In this document: in pieces, positions 43,672 through 44,508 of the stretch
How the letters are laid out: each line of letters opens with the position of its first letter
Position numbering within the stretch: position 1 is the stretch's first letter
DNA from: Clostridiales bacterium DTU073
GTDB taxonomy: Bacteria > Bacillota > Peptococcia > DRI-13 > DTU073
Reading direction: 5' to 3'
DNA length: 44,508 bases
Assembly: GCA_001512665.1 (NCBI GenBank)
Contig: LFSF01000026.1
Span: forward strand, 1 to 44,508
Program-made: the position numbers and the translations under genes
The notes under the pieces: model-generated
The model's database searches: none
What the model was told of the DNA's origin: nothing
Seen by the model: the letters and a program-made list of their open reading frames with translations, nothing else

Positions 43672-44006
43672 TTAGTCCACCTCCTCTTACTGACCTTTAG
43701 ATACTGTCCATAACCTATTTCCATAGACTTAAGTCCTAATTCTAAAGTCTGTATAAGCACATCCGCCGTCTTTAAATCGGCTTCTGTTAATCCTTCCGGT
43801 AACCAACATTCAAGATACCCGTTATCATCAATTTTCCAAATGGGCTTTATCGATAAAAATGCATCCAGACCTAACAAAGCTGTCTGAGTTAATGCTGAAA
43901 TACCGGCACATACCAAATCTTCACCGGCAGGTGCGGTTTTGGCATGACCCTTAGCCACAAAACCTTTCACCTGATTACCATCATAGTAAATTTCCACCTT
44001 AACCAT
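43656..44006 (-). CDS. prp: Ribosomal-processing cysteine protease Prp (YsxB)
   Basis: Cysteine protease that removes the N-terminal leader of L27. The 116-residue protein begins [22 protein letters not shown]; the catalytic pair is H21 (GHAKTA) and C33 ([10 protein letters not shown]), both conserved. The ORF track begins 17 codons early inside rplU; the ATG at 44006 overlaps the rplU stop (TAATGG pattern) and is typical of coupled translation. Placed between rplU and rpmA, as in most Firmicutes. Confidence 0.93.
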   Translation of the reverse strand: MVKVEIYYDGNQVKGFVAKGHAKTAPAGEDLVCAGISALTQTALLGLDAFLSIKPIWKIDDNGYLECWLPEGLTEADLKTADVLIQTLELGLKSMEIGYGQYLKVSKRRWTKCCSK

Positions 44007-44316
44007 TAACAGCAATAGTCTCCACAGAAACTTTAGTATATGGCTGACGATGGCCATAAGTTCTGCGATATTTTTTCTTCGGCTTATATTTAAAAACTAT
44101 AATTTTATCGTCTTTGCCATGTTCTAAAACTTTCAAAACAACACTGGCACCTTCGACAAAGGGTTTCCCCAAGGAAACATTTTCTCCATCAACAACAGCA
44201 AGCACTTGAGAAACTGCAAACGTTTCCCCTTCTTGAACATCTACCTTTTCAATGCTTAAAACATCGCCTTCTTGAACTTTATACTGCTTTCCACCTGTTT
44301 CTATAATCGCATACAT
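43999..44316 (-). CDS. rplU: 50S ribosomal protein L21
   Basis: Structural protein of the large ribosomal subunit. The 105-residue product reads [19 protein letters not shown] at the start, [21 protein letters not shown] in the middle and [26 protein letters not shown] at the end, all typical. First gene of the rplU-prp-rpmA unit, preceded by GGGAGGTG and a structured leader. Confidence 0.98.
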   Translation of the reverse strand: MYAIIETGGKQYKVQEGDVLSIEKVDVQEGETFAVSQVLAVVDGENVSLGKPFVEGASVVLKVLEHGKDDKIIVFKYKPKKKYRRTYGHRQPYTKVSVETIAVNG

Positions 44317-44317
44317 T

Positions 44318-44420
44318 TTATAACTACACCTCCCTAGCCTAGACTCGCCATCTCTTAGGCAGCACTATATGCTTTTAAAGCCTGAGTTGAGCGGTTTGGT
44401 AGGCACGCTAGCCCACAACA
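44318..44420 (-). ncRNA. Probable L21 leader RNA (rplU 5'-UTR)
   Basis: The leader of about 100 nt between the promoter and rplU holds nested stems: AGGC pairs with GCCT around AGCA/TGCT with a short TATAG loop, and CTAG/GGCTAG-like stretches flank both sides. Firmicutes rplU operons are known to carry an autoregulatory L21 leader here. I have not matched its covariance model, so family membership is inferred from position and foldability. Confidence 0.6.
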
Positions 44421-44425
44421 GCAAA

Positions 44426-44454
44426 AGAATACCATACCCCAGAGTAATTGTCAA
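44426..44454 (-). promoter_or_regulatory. Sigma-A promoter for the rplU-prp-rpmA operon
   Basis: On the minus strand perfect TTGACA, a 17-bp spacer and TATTCT. It lies just before the L21 leader and is the best-matching promoter seen in the window along with the metF one. Confidence 0.82.
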
Positions 44455-44508
44455 GTAAAGCAAGCTTTATTGTTTACACAAAAAACGACAAACTTCATTC
44501 CCTGCACA

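Overview
The window reads as chromosomal DNA from an AT-rich (low G+C by eye), endospore-forming Clostridia-type Firmicute, plausibly near the Peptococcaceae/Desulfotomaculum-like lineages. The basis is a Firmicutes-style dcw cluster with a DAP-type MurE and a PASTA-bearing class B PBP, a rplU-prp-rpmA-spo0B-obg locus, YlbF, YqhV and UPF0756 proteins, DnaI/DnaD primosome genes, and [FeFe]-hydrogenase-related redox proteins. Genus and species cannot be fixed from sequence reading alone. No tRNA, rRNA, CRISPR array, IS element or prophage was seen, and no gene-free stretch exceeds about 230 bp.

Region 1 (1-17760, all minus strand, transcribed right to left) is the division and wall cluster: mraZ, rsmH, ftsL, spoVD-like PBP, murE, murF, mraY, murD, ftsW/spoVE, murG, murC, murB, murA, ftsQ, ftsZ (cut by the window edge). 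It encodes almost the whole cytoplasmic pathway to lipid II plus the SEDS/PBP pair and divisome parts. A 10-bp-period array of AGTGG-like motifs, a probable MraZ operator, precedes mraZ. A strong extended -10 promoter precedes ftsQ. ftsA is absent between ftsQ and ftsZ.

Region 2 (17796-21527, minus) holds an M28 lipoprotein peptidase, a DnaI-type helicase loader, a DnaD-type primosome protein and a P-loop/Asp23 fusion protein, ending in a terminator. Region 3 (21660-28850) is a mixed housekeeping stretch: M42 aminopeptidase, a secreted SLH-like/CBM-like protein behind an SD-masking hairpin, metF, an acyltransferase-3 membrane protein, ylbF, a GNAT, a DUF1015 protein and a DUF1858 protein.

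Region 4 (28933-36830, minus) is the most interesting part. A CACHE-HAMP-GAF-PAS histidine kinase and its OmpR-type regulator are followed by CheW, an RsbT/RsbW-type ATPase, a sensory-type [FeFe]-hydrogenase homologue (Ala in place of the proton-transfer Cys) and a soluble methyl-accepting protein whose input module is a ferredoxin plus an [FeFe]-hydrogenase-like domain. I infer a cytoplasmic H2/redox-sensing signalling module; no CheA, catalytic hydrogenase or maturase gene lies in the window.

Region 5 (36975-44508) carries an unrecognised 455-aa protein, a UPF0756 membrane protein, yqhV, a membrane protein with a degenerate Mrr-like nuclease fold, a YfhP-like membrane hydrolase, obg, spo0B, rpmA (with the Prp-cleaved leader), prp and rplU. 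A probable L21 leader and a near-consensus promoter close the window.
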